Shown here in pieces: positions 21,671 to 28,206 of a DNA stretch of 28,206 bases (within the stretch, counting starts at the first letter, position 1; each line of letters opens with the position of its first letter). Under the pieces are notes generated by a model that was not told where the DNA came from, ran no database searches, and saw only the letters and a program-made list of their open reading frames with translations. Both the position numbers and the translations under genes were made by a program. This stretch comes from a virus. The stretch lies in the IMG/VR virus record IMGVR_UViG_3300024518_001972, positions 1 through 28,206 of that record, one strand, 5' to 3'.

Positions 21671-22245
21671 TCAAGAATCCAATCCGGTTGCAACCACTCG
21701 ATGACGTCGTAATGACACGAACACAAAACGAATCGCCGTTTATTCCGACGCGCGTGTTTTTGAACGGTGTGTGACATTGCTTTGGCAACGGTGCGGTCGA
21801 CGACGGATGTCCATTCATCGATCGCCACAACGCCTGAGACGTCGTGTGCCATGTGCAATGCGATTTCCGCACGTACTCGTTGACCGTTCGACAACGTCAC
21901 GCTCGGACGAATCCAGCACACAACCTGCGACAATCCGACACCGATCAGCAACGCCGCGCAATCGTTGTATTCCATGTCGTCGGGGAATTGATCAATCACC
22001 GGCCGTCCTAAATCAAGATGTTCGTGAAAACAATCGTCGCCGAATACGTGTTTTGCTAATGTTGTTTTACCGGAACCGGATGCGCCGACGATTAAACCGA
22101 CATTGAATTCGGAATCGAAATCGGCATCAACCGAAAAATGGTGTGTCAATTTCTTTTCGATATCGATGTCGAGCGAGTTCGCGGCTTTCATGCACCGGAA
22201 CGATTGCGACGGTGTCGCCGATAATGTTAGCTCATAATTCTGCAT
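21553..22245 (-). CDS. ABC-type ATPase without transporter partner
   Basis: This 230-aa ATPase domain is complete: Walker A GASGSGKT (residues 54-61), signature LSNGQ (118-122), Walker B VVAIDEW with Glu144, D-loop SVVD (147-150) and a His in SCHYD (178). There is no TM partner, so it is not a transporter; it is a soluble ABC-class ATPase. After residue 200 the frame runs through A10 and gives a tail (KKKNGAKNYSSTSGVSTEAH) that is a shadow of the GNAT frame. A -1 shift would give the fused 372-aa product instead. The gene overlaps the ParB-like gene by 19 bases. Confidence 0.85.
   Translation of the reverse strand: MQNYELTLSATPSQSFRCMKAANSLDIDIEKKLTHHFSVDADFDSEFNVGLIVGASGSGKTTLAKHVFGDDCFHEHLDLGRPVIDQFPDDMEYNDCAALLIGVGLSQVVCWIRPSVTLSNGQRVRAEIALHMAHDVSGVVAIDEWTSVVDRTVAKAMSHTVQKHARRNKRRFVLCSCHYDVIEWLQPDWILDCNKQTFTVQKKKNGAKNYSSTSGVSTEAHGDILASIII
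21634..21644 (-). promoter_or_regulatory. A10 slippery site joining ATPase and GNAT frames
   Basis: On the minus strand the ATPase reads CAA AAA AAA AAG AAC. Its last seven bases (21640-21634) are A AAA AAG, the classical -1 slippery heptamer of the dnaX type. A -1 shift enters the GNAT frame at GAA (21634). A 6-bp stem (TCGACA 21612-21607, TGTCGA 21599-21594) lies 21 nt downstream. RNA polymerase slippage on A10 is an alternative. Confidence 0.65.
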
Positions 22246-22772
22246 TTGTGGCCTCGGTTTACCATTTCGCCGTATAACGTGCGAAGCTCGTTTTCGGATT
22301 CGCAGTTCACGATCAATGTGTTTTGTTCATCTCCGGCGATGCGCGAATCACTGAAATCAGGCTCGCCGATGTCTTTCAACAGCGCATCGAGGTCGTCACC
22401 GTCGAATCCGGTGCCCGATAATCCGTCCGGCGTCTTTGCCAATTCAACAAGCAACGTCGACAATTCATCGTTTCGATACGTCGCAAGGTCGTTCGATCGG
22501 TTATCAACCGTCAGAATTCGCAAGGCACGATCGTCATCGACATCGACGTATTGCACCGGGACCGTTTTATATCCCAAATGACACGCGGCTTTGTACCGAT
22601 GATTTCCTGCAATGATATGACCGGTTGACTTTTGGACGACGATGCGCCCATAGAATCCGTTTTCAGCAATTGATTCTGCAATCGCTCCGACATCTCCCTC
22701 GCGTGGGTTCGCCGGATGCGGTTCAATATCTTCGACTGCGACGTCGAGAGTTCCGTCGTTGACATTTTTCAT
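22227..22772 (-). CDS. ParB/Spo0J-like N-terminal domain protein
   Basis: This 181-aa protein has the ParB nuclease-like core: DIEPHPANPREGDVGAIAES (residues 15-34), ENGFYGRIVVQKSTG, GHIIAGNHRYKAACHLGYKT (51-70) and VPVQYVDVDDDRALRILTVD with NRSND after it. The GNHRY motif is the conserved nucleotide-binding/nuclease box. The C-terminal ~80 residues are acidic and unlike a ParB DNA-binding domain, so it is probably not a partition protein. Its end overlaps the ATPase start by 19 bases. AAAACCGAAC precedes the ATG. It belongs to the phage ParB group usually near terminase or modification genes. Confidence 0.85.
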   Translation of the reverse strand: MKNVNDGTLDVAVEDIEPHPANPREGDVGAIAESIAENGFYGRIVVQKSTGHIIAGNHRYKAACHLGYKTVPVQYVDVDDDRALRILTVDNRSNDLATYRNDELSTLLVELAKTPDGLSGTGFDGDDLDALLKDIGEPDFSDSRIAGDEQNTLIVNCESENELRTLYGEMVNRGHKCRIMS

Positions 22773-22806
22773 GTTCGGTTTTCTTACGAGTGATCAATTC
22801 GATCAG

Positions 22807-23034
22807 CTACATCCATCCGTCTTTTGTCTGCAAACGGACTAGTTTCGTGCCTTTTTTGGGGAATCGGACTGTTTCCGACGGGAGTGGATCACCGTCTTTT
22901 TCGGGCACCATACCTGAAAACGTTGCGATCATTTTCGATTTGTTTTTCGGGTCGTGCCCGAATGTGACCGTTCCGCATTGTACGGTTTTGTCGATCGATT
23001 TGTCGTCGTTTTCTACTATGAGTCTGATATACAT
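22807..23034 (-). CDS. Hypothetical protein, 75 aa
   Basis: This small soluble beta-rich protein starts MYIRLIVENDDKSIDKTVQC, with KSKMIATFSGMVPEKDGDPL and a basic C-terminal half (FPKKGTKLVRLQTKDGWM). No known motif is seen. It lies between the repeat-bearing LamG protein and the ParB-like gene, and may be the first gene of the ParB/ABC/GNAT cassette. AAACCG directly precedes the start codon. Confidence 0.65.
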   Translation of the reverse strand: MYIRLIVENDDKSIDKTVQCGTVTFGHDPKNKSKMIATFSGMVPEKDGDPLPSETVRFPKKGTKLVRLQTKDGWM

Positions 23035-23057
23035 CGGTTTACGTGTTTGGGGTTTTA

Positions 23058-24701
23058 TTAGGCGAGGAATCGGCCCTCGGCGGTTTCGAATGTAAACTCG
23101 CCATCGGTTGTTTCAATTGCAAACGCTCCGGCTGCGGTTTCGTGTGTGAACGCACCGGCACACGTTTCTAATTTTTGCGCTTCGCTTACGTGGGCAATCG
23201 TTGCGGCAAGCGATTGAGCCGCGATCGTCAACGACGACGTGATTTCTAATTCGGCATCAATCGTTGCGGCGAGCGTTGCAGCGGCATTCGTCAGTGCCGA
23301 CGACGCTTCTAATTCGTTATCGATGACGGCGGCAATCACGGCTGCGGCGTTCGCAAGTGCCACCGATGTTTCCAATTCATTGTCCACCGTCGCCGCAAGT
23401 ACGGCAGCCGCATTCACAAGCGCGGCCGACAAATTCGTTCCGGTCGTAATATTACCCGCGAGCACCGGCGCGGGACTCGATAACGCTATCGATGCTTCTA
23501 ATTCGACATCGATTGTTGCGGCAATTACGGCGGCGGCATTTGATAACGCGACCGATGCTTCCAATTCGTTATCAATCGTTGCTGCGACTACGGCGGCCGC
23601 GTTCGATAACGCTGAACTTAATTCGGGTTCTACGTCTATGTTTGCTGCGACAACGGCAGCGGCGTTCGCTAATGCGGCCGATGCTTCGAGTTCGTTGTCG
23701 ATCGTAGCAGAAACGACCGGTGTCGGACTCGACAATGCCGACGAAATATCGTCGAGCACTTCAAGTGTGCCCGAAACAATCTGCGCGGCGTTTGTTAATA
23801 CGGCCGAAACGTCGTTGTCGACATCAATCGTTCCGGCAAGTACAGCGGCCGCGTTGATTAATCCTGCCGTTATTTCAGGTTCGACGTCAATATTCGCCGA
23901 CAATGTTGCGGCGGCGTTCGCCAATGCGACGCTTAAATCGACCTCGGTTACTGATGAAAACAGCCCCGGCACGTACATCGGCATTCGATTCAGCAACGAC
24001 GGGTAATCATTTTTTATTTGTTGCGTCGTGTGCCACACTTCTTCCGCCGTGAACGCTCGATCATAAATCAACGACGAATAAAACGGGAAATTCCCGACAC
24101 CGTACGTCAGGTTGTTTCCGATTTTGAATTCCCTAGACTGATCGGTACACGCCCCGACCGCTGCGATTGAAACGTCGAAACGCCCGTCGACATAAAACGA
24201 CACGTTGCCGGGATATTCGAACGTCACCGCAATAATGTGTCTTTTTTCATCTGACAATACTCCGGCCGCGTACGCCCACCCACCGATTGAATCGGTTTGA
24301 TGCGTCCCCGATTGATTTCCAAAACGCCAATATCGTTTGTTCGCCATGTACCAATCCCAAGAATCGGTTCCTGATCCTTCGACGGCCATGAATGCGAAAT
24401 CATCGGCGGCGTCGGGTATCATTTCTAAATCCATGAACATCGTACACGACGTCAATAATCGGCCTTGCCGCAAATATGCCGGTGCCGTTGACGGTGTTGC
24501 GAATGCGTTCGTTTCATTGAATTTGAACCCGCGGCCTTCGCGCGGCACCGTTCCGGTGTTTGCAGGTACTTCGGTGCCTCGAATTAAGCCGTGAATCACC
24601 GCACCGGACGCGCGTATTTCGGCGTGAAACATTTCAACAAGGCCGGCGGCGAACGCACTTTTCTTGTTTACCGGATTCAGTATGTCAATCGGCCGGTTCA
24701 T
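23058..24701 (-). CDS. LamG-like protein with 12 x 21-residue repeats
   Basis: This 547-aa protein has three parts. Residues of about 80-240 are a concanavalin-like/LamG domain (SFYVDGRFDVSIA, EFKIGNNL, IYDRAFTAEEV and a terminal NDYPSLLNR). Residues 254-505 are twelve repeats of exactly 21 residues, core ALSNAAAVIAATID, in which AAA is often replaced by SSP or AAQ. Residues 516-547 are three 9-residue repeats (GAFTHETAA, GAFAIETTD, GEFTFETAE) plus GRFLA. It is probably a long beta-helical or fibrous virion appendage with a glycan-binding head. Two more LamG genes precede it. Confidence 0.8.
   Translation of the reverse strand: MNRPIDILNPVNKKSAFAAGLVEMFHAEIRASGAVIHGLIRGTEVPANTGTVPREGRGFKFNETNAFATPSTAPAYLRQGRLLTSCTMFMDLEMIPDAADDFAFMAVEGSGTDSWDWYMANKRYWRFGNQSGTHQTDSIGGWAYAAGVLSDEKRHIIAVTFEYPGNVSFYVDGRFDVSIAAVGACTDQSREFKIGNNLTYGVGNFPFYSSLIYDRAFTAEEVWHTTQQIKNDYPSLLNRMPMYVPGLFSSVTEVDLSVALANAAATLSANIDVEPEITAGLINAAAVLAGTIDVDNDVSAVLTNAAQIVSGTLEVLDDISSALSSPTPVVSATIDNELEASAALANAAAVVAANIDVEPELSSALSNAAAVVAATIDNELEASVALSNAAAVIAATIDVELEASIALSSPAPVLAGNITTGTNLSAALVNAAAVLAATVDNELETSVALANAAAVIAAVIDNELEASSALTNAAATLAATIDAELEITSSLTIAAQSLAATIAHVSEAQKLETCAGAFTHETAAGAFAIETTDGEFTFETAEGRFLA
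23061..23156 (-). repeat. Nine-residue C-terminal repeats (27-bp units)
   Basis: It encodes GAFTHETAA, GAFAIETTD, GEFTFETAE and the partial GRFLA: three and a half 9-residue units with a fixed GxF at the start and ET in the middle. It forms the end of the 547-aa protein and may be a small beta-roll cap. Confidence 0.7.
23187..23942 (-). repeat. Twelve in-frame 63-bp repeats
   Basis: It encodes residues 254-505 of the LamG-repeat protein: twelve 21-residue units with no insertions or deletions. Nearly every unit holds ALxNAAAVxAxxID or its SSPxPVxAxxI variant (units 4 and 8). Nucleotide divergence between units is moderate, so it is an old repeat rather than a recent slippage product. The period suggests one coil or two strands per unit. 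Confidence 0.85.
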
Positions 24702-25531
24702 ACTCGGTACGGGTACAATCGTGCGTCGGCATTAGCCCCGCTTGGGCCGTAGATCGGCACCGCGACCGGCCCTCGGTTAATGATATTTTGATAACCGCTT
24801 ACGATTTCATTGTGCATCGCCAAAATCTCTTGTTCTGACAATGGTCGCTCCCACGTAAACAACGACTCGTATTCTCCTTCAACCGTGTACAAATTATTGT
24901 TGTGCCGATTCCCGATCGTGATATCGTCATTCGTGCCCCACCCTAACTCGTTCGTACCATACGCGTCCGTGTCGTTTTGAATGTGCCCATTCATATACGT
25001 TGCCGAAATTCCATGCCTGATATCAATCGTCGTCGCAATAGACTGCCAGTTTCCAAGCCTCAAAACTGACTGCGGATTGTCGAAATCCATCGTTCGCGTC
25101 GTTCCGGTGGGTTGAAATTGACACCGCCAACGTTCCGTCGCTCCCGACCCCGTTCCGTTAACCCATAATTTCGATGTAAACGTAACCACACGCGGGTCGG
25201 TAACTTCTTCCGATATCGCATAAAAAAACATCATGAACGTGAATTGGTAATCGTTCGGGCACCACCGTCTTGCTAAACTTGTATCATACTTCGCGTCCGT
25301 CCTCACCGACGTCGTTCCGACATACAACACCGGAAACGGCCTGCCCATTTCGCTCGGCCGCATTTTCGTGTCGTTATTCAGCGCAATCGTGAACGGCACG
25401 TTGAGTCCCATCCCGTCATACCACACGTCGATACCATTATTCGAGAACGGGGTCCACGCCAGCCGACAACCATGCATCAACGGATGCTTCCGCCTGATCA
25501 CGCCATTTATTTTTTCGTACTGATTACCCAT
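24698..25531 (-). CDS. LamG/concanavalin-like protein 2
   Basis: This 277-aa protein is homologous in layout to its two neighbours. It has an N-terminal RRKHPLMHGCRLAWTPFSNN, a jelly-roll body (YQFTMMFFYAI, VVTFTSKLWVNG, NWQSIATTIDI, ATYMNGHIQND, DDITIGNRHNNNLYTVEGEY) and the typical LamG end FTWERPLSEQEILAMHNEIV then NIINR. It probably binds glycans or is a tail/fibre component. It overlaps both neighbouring genes by a few bases. No catalytic glycosidase motif is seen, so it is likely a binding protein. Confidence 0.75.
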   Translation of the reverse strand: MGNQYEKINGVIRRKHPLMHGCRLAWTPFSNNGIDVWYDGMGLNVPFTIALNNDTKMRPSEMGRPFPVLYVGTTSVRTDAKYDTSLARRWCPNDYQFTFMMFFYAISEEVTDPRVVTFTSKLWVNGTGSGATERWRCQFQPTGTTRTMDFDNPQSVLRLGNWQSIATTIDIRHGISATYMNGHIQNDTDAYGTNELGWGTNDDITIGNRHNNNLYTVEGEYESLFTWERPLSEQEILAMHNEIVSGYQNIINRGPVAVPIYGPSGANADARLYPYRV

Positions 25532-26381
25532 AATTCGGCAGCAATATCATTCCTTTTGTTTTCGACGCCGGTGCCTTCCGTCCGACAAACAGTGTTCGGC
25601 TCTGCCGGTTCAGCATATTGGGATAATCCAATAACGATTCTTGATACAATTGCACGACTTCTGAATTCCTCAATCCTCGATTCCACACGCCCACATCTGC
25701 AATCGCACCGGGCCAAAACTTCGACGCCGTCGTTCCATCCGTCCGCGCTCCTATCGACATGATATTGGTTTCCCAATCATTGTGTTCATTGACCGCCGTC
25801 AGCGTCGTCATGTCCGTCGATATTTGAATGCCATTGATCCAATACCGCGCGATGTTGTTGATATTGTCGAACGTGAATCCCCAATGATACCACTTCCCGA
25901 CGGTATGCAGAAATGATACGTCACTAAAATGATCGGCGACGAATCGCACCGTCGTATGTTGTTTCGATCCGGATTGGTAATACCCATGCGCCCACCCATC
26001 CCCGCCGGGGCCGTCAACGTGGGCAAATATAAAATCTGCGCCGCTCCCGTCATCGTCTTCATTAAACGCCCATCCGAAACAGCTAATCCCCTGCGCGTAC
26101 CCCTTCCATCCGTGATTGCAAGCGATCCGATCCGTCAACCCGTCGAACAACATTCCGTTCATCAATTTTGTCGGCCCCGGTTGACCGATCTCCGGCGACC
26201 CATCCCCGACGGTCGCTTGTACGCCGTTGATTAAATTGATCGGGTGCAACGAATCGCCAAGACTGTGCCACCAACCGAACATGCCTCTCGTAATTGGGTG
26301 CTGCCGGTTGACGGGGTTCATAGCATCGAGCCGACCCGCCCCCATTTGATATGGGATTGACAATACGTTTTGAAGCGCCAT
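25524..26381 (-). CDS. LamG/concanavalin-like protein 1
   Basis: This 285-aa protein starts MALQNVLSIPYQMGAGRLDA, then NPVNRQHPITRGMFGWWHSL. The body has the LamG jelly-roll pattern: MLFDGLTDRIACNHGWKGY, WYHWGFTFDNINNIARYWIN (with a WINGIQI strand), NIMSIGARTDG and VGVWNRGLRNSEVVQLYQES. The end is DYPNMLNRQSRTLFVGRKAP. Such domains in phages bind surface sugars. AGGGG lies about seven bases upstream of the ATG, one of the few good SDs in this region. Confidence 0.8.
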   Translation of the reverse strand: MALQNVLSIPYQMGAGRLDAMNPVNRQHPITRGMFGWWHSLGDSLHPINLINGVQATVGDGSPEIGQPGPTKLMNGMLFDGLTDRIACNHGWKGYAQGISCFGWAFNEDDDGSGADFIFAHVDGPGGDGWAHGYYQSGSKQHTTVRFVADHFSDVSFLHTVGKWYHWGFTFDNINNIARYWINGIQISTDMTTLTAVNEHNDWETNIMSIGARTDGTTASKFWPGAIADVGVWNRGLRNSEVVQLYQESLLDYPNMLNRQSRTLFVGRKAPASKTKGMILLPNYG

Positions 26382-26395
26382 ATTTCAACCCCTTT

Positions 26396-26878
26396 CTATT
26401 GGAGTTGTGGCGATACGTATCGGAAATGAATCAATGATCCTGCCGCCGCGAGTGCGTGTCCGTTTGCTTCGATCAATAGAATCCAATCGGCGTTCGGATT
26501 GATAATGTCGAATTCAAACGACAACGTCGCGTCGGCACCGGTATTCCATACGACCGTCCTGACGGGCGGGATCATGTTCTGAATATCGAGGATTTTCCCG
26601 GCCGTTGAGTGCTCCGTTTCCGTTTCCGATAAATTCGCCGGCCACACTTCCGATCCGTGTTCGTTGCCGTTCGCGAATCGGAGCGTGTAATAATCTCCGT
26701 CCGTTGGGGTTGCCGCCATTTCTAGCGTCCCCCAAATGCGGAGTATCAAATCGGTCGGGTCATTCGTTTGATCTTGTTTCGCCGACTGCCAAATATTACC
26801 GTCGGCAAGCGAATGTAAATTCGTCAACGTCGCAATTGCGGCGGCCGCGACCCATGAATTTCTTCCTTCGTTAGCCAT
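26396..26878 (-). CDS. Hypothetical virion-type protein, 160 aa
   Basis: This mixed beta protein starts MANEGRNSWVAAAAIATLTN and contains FANGNEHGSEVWPANLSETE and ADATLSFEFDIINPNADWIL. It has the Trp/Asn-rich, beta-sandwich look of tail-associated proteins. It lies directly before the LamG run with a 14-base gap. No motif is recognised. Structural role is inferred from location. Confidence 0.7.
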   Translation of the reverse strand: MANEGRNSWVAAAAIATLTNLHSLADGNIWQSAKQDQTNDPTDLILRIWGTLEMAATPTDGDYYTLRFANGNEHGSEVWPANLSETETEHSTAGKILDIQNMIPPVRTVVWNTGADATLSFEFDIINPNADWILLIEANGHALAAAGSLIHFRYVSPQLQ

Positions 26879-26884
26879 GATAAA

Positions 26885-27385
26885 CTATAGTTGTGCGTGA
26901 CGAATATCACGGTGATGAATATGCCCGAGTCCGAGTTCCGCGCCTCGCGTGACGTTTTCGTTTCGCGCTGCCGCGAGGTTTGAAACCGTCACCGAACCGC
27001 CGCCGAAAATTCGAACCAATGATTTCGCCGTCCGACCGAACGGGTTAACATCTTCTGAAATTGTCAACAATGAAAGCACTTCCTGCCGCTTCGCCGCTGT
27101 TAGTGCGTCGTATTCTGCGTCGTCGAATCCTTCAAATATTTCGACGGCCGACATCGCTGATTTATTTACCGGCCGGTTTGCATTGTTCACGATCACATAC
27201 ACGGCGTCGGTGTATGCTTCGATCGCCGGTTGATCGACGCTCGGCGTGTGTACTTCCGACGGTTGACCGGCGTTTGTTACCGTGACCCATTCCCATGCGT
27301 TGTTCCACGCAGGGTAACCGAGTGTCGCGGGGTCAGTGTTCAACTCGGATTTCAGCGCGTCGAGCTTCGTTTTGTTTATCGGCAT
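26885..27385 (-). CDS. Hypothetical phage protein, 166 aa
   Basis: This mostly helical protein starts MPINKTKLDALKSELNTDPA, with VDQPAIEAYTDAVYVIVNNA and a C-terminal LAAARNENVTRGAELGLGHI HHRDIRHA region. The ending ARN..VTRG.ELGLG.V...DI is a familiar pattern in uncharacterised phage structural-region proteins. Four bases separate it from the gene upstream. Function is not known to me; it may be an assembly or fibre accessory. Confidence 0.75.
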   Translation of the reverse strand: MPINKTKLDALKSELNTDPATLGYPAWNNAWEWVTVTNAGQPSEVHTPSVDQPAIEAYTDAVYVIVNNANRPVNKSAMSAVEIFEGFDDAEYDALTAAKRQEVLSLLTISEDVNPFGRTAKSLVRIFGGGSVTVSNLAAARNENVTRGAELGLGHIHHRDIRHAQL

Positions 27386-27389
27386 CGTT

Positions 27390-27779
27390 TTATATCGTAT
27401 TAGGTTGCGTCCATGTGAACGCGGTCAAGTTACACGTTTGTCCCGAAACGATCGATGTGTTGTCGATAATCACGTCGGTTCCCGACGTGCCGACCGTCAA
27501 ACCGGTGATTTGATAAATCCCGATCGTCAGTGTTGCTTCGGCCGCCGTCCCGGTCGCGGTTGCGTCCGCGGCATCCGGTACGCCGTTCAGCGTACATACT
27601 CCGGCGGCGGCGGCATTAAACGCGGCGGCCGGAAACGTGTACGTGACAAGCGTCGCCGCCATTCCCGTCGTTCCAATCACCAACACCGCCGAATCCATCA
27701 AATCACCGAACGTATCCGCAAGCGCGTTTCTTAAATCGGCGTCGATTGTTGCGCCCAAAATCAATGGAAAAATAAACAT
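27390..27779 (-). CDS. Hypothetical protein, 129 aa
   Basis: It starts MFIFPLILGATIDADLRNAL. The N-terminal 20 residues are hydrophobic but lack a clear signal peptide. The rest is Ala/Thr/Gly-rich, with VLVIGTTGMAATLVTYTFPA and GIYQITGLTVGTSGTDVIID; the pattern suggests a beta-rich virion protein. It is separated by 5 bases from both neighbours. No family is recognised. Confidence 0.65.
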   Translation of the reverse strand: MFIFPLILGATIDADLRNALADTFGDLMDSAVLVIGTTGMAATLVTYTFPAAAFNAAAAGVCTLNGVPDAADATATGTAAEATLTIGIYQITGLTVGTSGTDVIIDNTSIVSGQTCNLTAFTWTQPNTI

Positions 27780-27784
27780 AGCTT

Positions 27785-28138
27785 TTAGAATGTATTTAGT
27801 GCTTTTATTTCGATCACGTAGGGAAAGCCGGTGTAATTATTGGGGATCAATGTTTTGGGGTTTGCGCCGTTTTTATCGGCGACCGCTTCGAGTTCCCAAA
27901 AACCGGGCGCGATTCCTGACGTCGCCAAATCGAGTATCGTTGCGATTGCGGTCCCGGCAACTGCGCCGGATGCATTCGTTTCAACTTCGATCGCTGATGC
28001 GCCTGCCGTGTCGTATTGCGTAAGCGTCACAACAACGGTGTCGCCGTTCGAGTCGGTGATTGTTGGATGATCGGTTGTCCCGATCGTGAAAGTTGCCATT
28101 GACTTTTCAGCCAATTGCGCTCGAATTTTGACTCCCAT
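27785..28138 (-). CDS. Hypothetical protein, 117 aa
   Basis: I chose the ATG at 28138, which overlaps the preceding stop as TAATG; a Met at residue 14 (MATFTIGTTDHPTITDSNGD) is an alternative. The protein is beta-rich and acidic, with VVVTLTQYDTAGASAIEVET and FWELEAVADKNGANPKTLIP, resembling a small Ig-like or fibre-associated domain. The function is unknown. Coupling to the partial upstream gene indicates one operon. Confidence 0.65.
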   Translation of the reverse strand: MGVKIRAQLAEKSMATFTIGTTDHPTITDSNGDTVVVTLTQYDTAGASAIEVETNASGAVAGTAIATILDLATSGIAPGFWELEAVADKNGANPKTLIPNNYTGFPYVIEIKALNTF

Positions 28139-28206
28139 TAAACAAGCCTAACAAGGCGTTGGTGTTTAAAACGTCCGTTGTTACCGGCCTTTTTCTTCAT
28201 CTTTTT
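28138..28206 (-). CDS. Partial gene at right edge, basic C-terminus
   Basis: The frame is open from the window edge to a TAA that overlaps the next start (28138-28140). The visible end is MKKKAGNNGRFKHQRLVRLV, strongly basic. An ATG at 28200 could make a 20-aa peptide, but an open frame continues upstream, so it is more likely the end of a longer gene. No function can be assigned. Confidence 0.45.
   Translation of the reverse strand, partial: KKMKKKAGNNGRFKHQRLVRLV

Noticed and set aside
21553-22245. ABC transporter
   Set aside because: No membrane domain gene is nearby and the protein has no TM segments.
23187-23942. CRISPR-like array from the 63-bp periodicity
   Set aside because: Repeats are contiguous, in frame and encode protein, with no spacers.
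23239-24006. A 255-codon plus-strand ORF
   Set aside because: It is antisense to the 12 x 21 repeats; its Ala/Ser repeats mirror the coding repeats and it has no context on the plus strand.
1-28206. Contractile tail (myovirus)
   Set aside because: No sheath gene; the tube, chaperone, tape measure and hub order fits a siphovirus.

Overview
The window is a tailed-phage or prophage late (structural) region. Every convincing gene is on the minus strand, so transcription runs from position 28206 towards position 1. Packing is very tight, with many ATGA, TAATG or short overlaps. Head genes of the HK97 type, a TP901-1-like tail tube protein, gpG/gpT-like chaperones and a tape measure protein, with no sheath gene, point to a siphovirus with a long non-contractile tail. 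The sequence is CpG-rich with moderate GC. Only a few genes have a clear Shine-Dalgarno (SD) sequence, so the host cannot be named from sequence alone.

Layout in transcription order. (1) 28206-26396: small virion-type proteins of unknown role. (2) 26381-23058: three tandem LamG/concanavalin-like proteins, the last with twelve exact 21-residue repeats. (3) 23034-21128: a 75-aa unknown, a ParB-like protein, a stand-alone ABC-type ATPase and a GNAT-like protein. The ATPase and GNAT frames meet at an A10 run containing the classical slippery heptamer A AAA AAG, and a -1 shift would fuse them. This is the most novel part of the window. (4) 21135-17198: small and large terminase, portal, MuF-like minor head protein and a small unknown. 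(5) 17184-14345: a sigma70-like promoter, a leader ending in a terminator, a prohead protease-capsid fusion and a probable decoration protein. (6) 14242-11869: head-tail connector and tail completion genes. (7) 11864-7256: an embedded glycosyltransferase, tail tube protein, two chaperone frames and tape measure protein. (8) 7256-2221: tail hub with a lectin-like C-terminus, then tail-tip or fibre proteins including three tandem paralogues. (9) A terminator at 2132-2167 closes this operon. (10) 2023-1: a run of small proteins, including an HTH protein, two membrane proteins and a Cys-rich mini-protein. Several are preceded by the motif AAACCGAAAC.

The genes work together as a virion assembly line: terminase packages DNA through the portal into an HK97-fold capsid, connector proteins join the tail, and the lectin-like and paralogous fibre proteins probably bind host glycans. 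The ParB/ABC/GNAT cassette sits directly upstream of the terminase, where phages often carry DNA-modification or anti-defence functions. No lysin, integrase, replication gene, tRNA or CRISPR array was seen.
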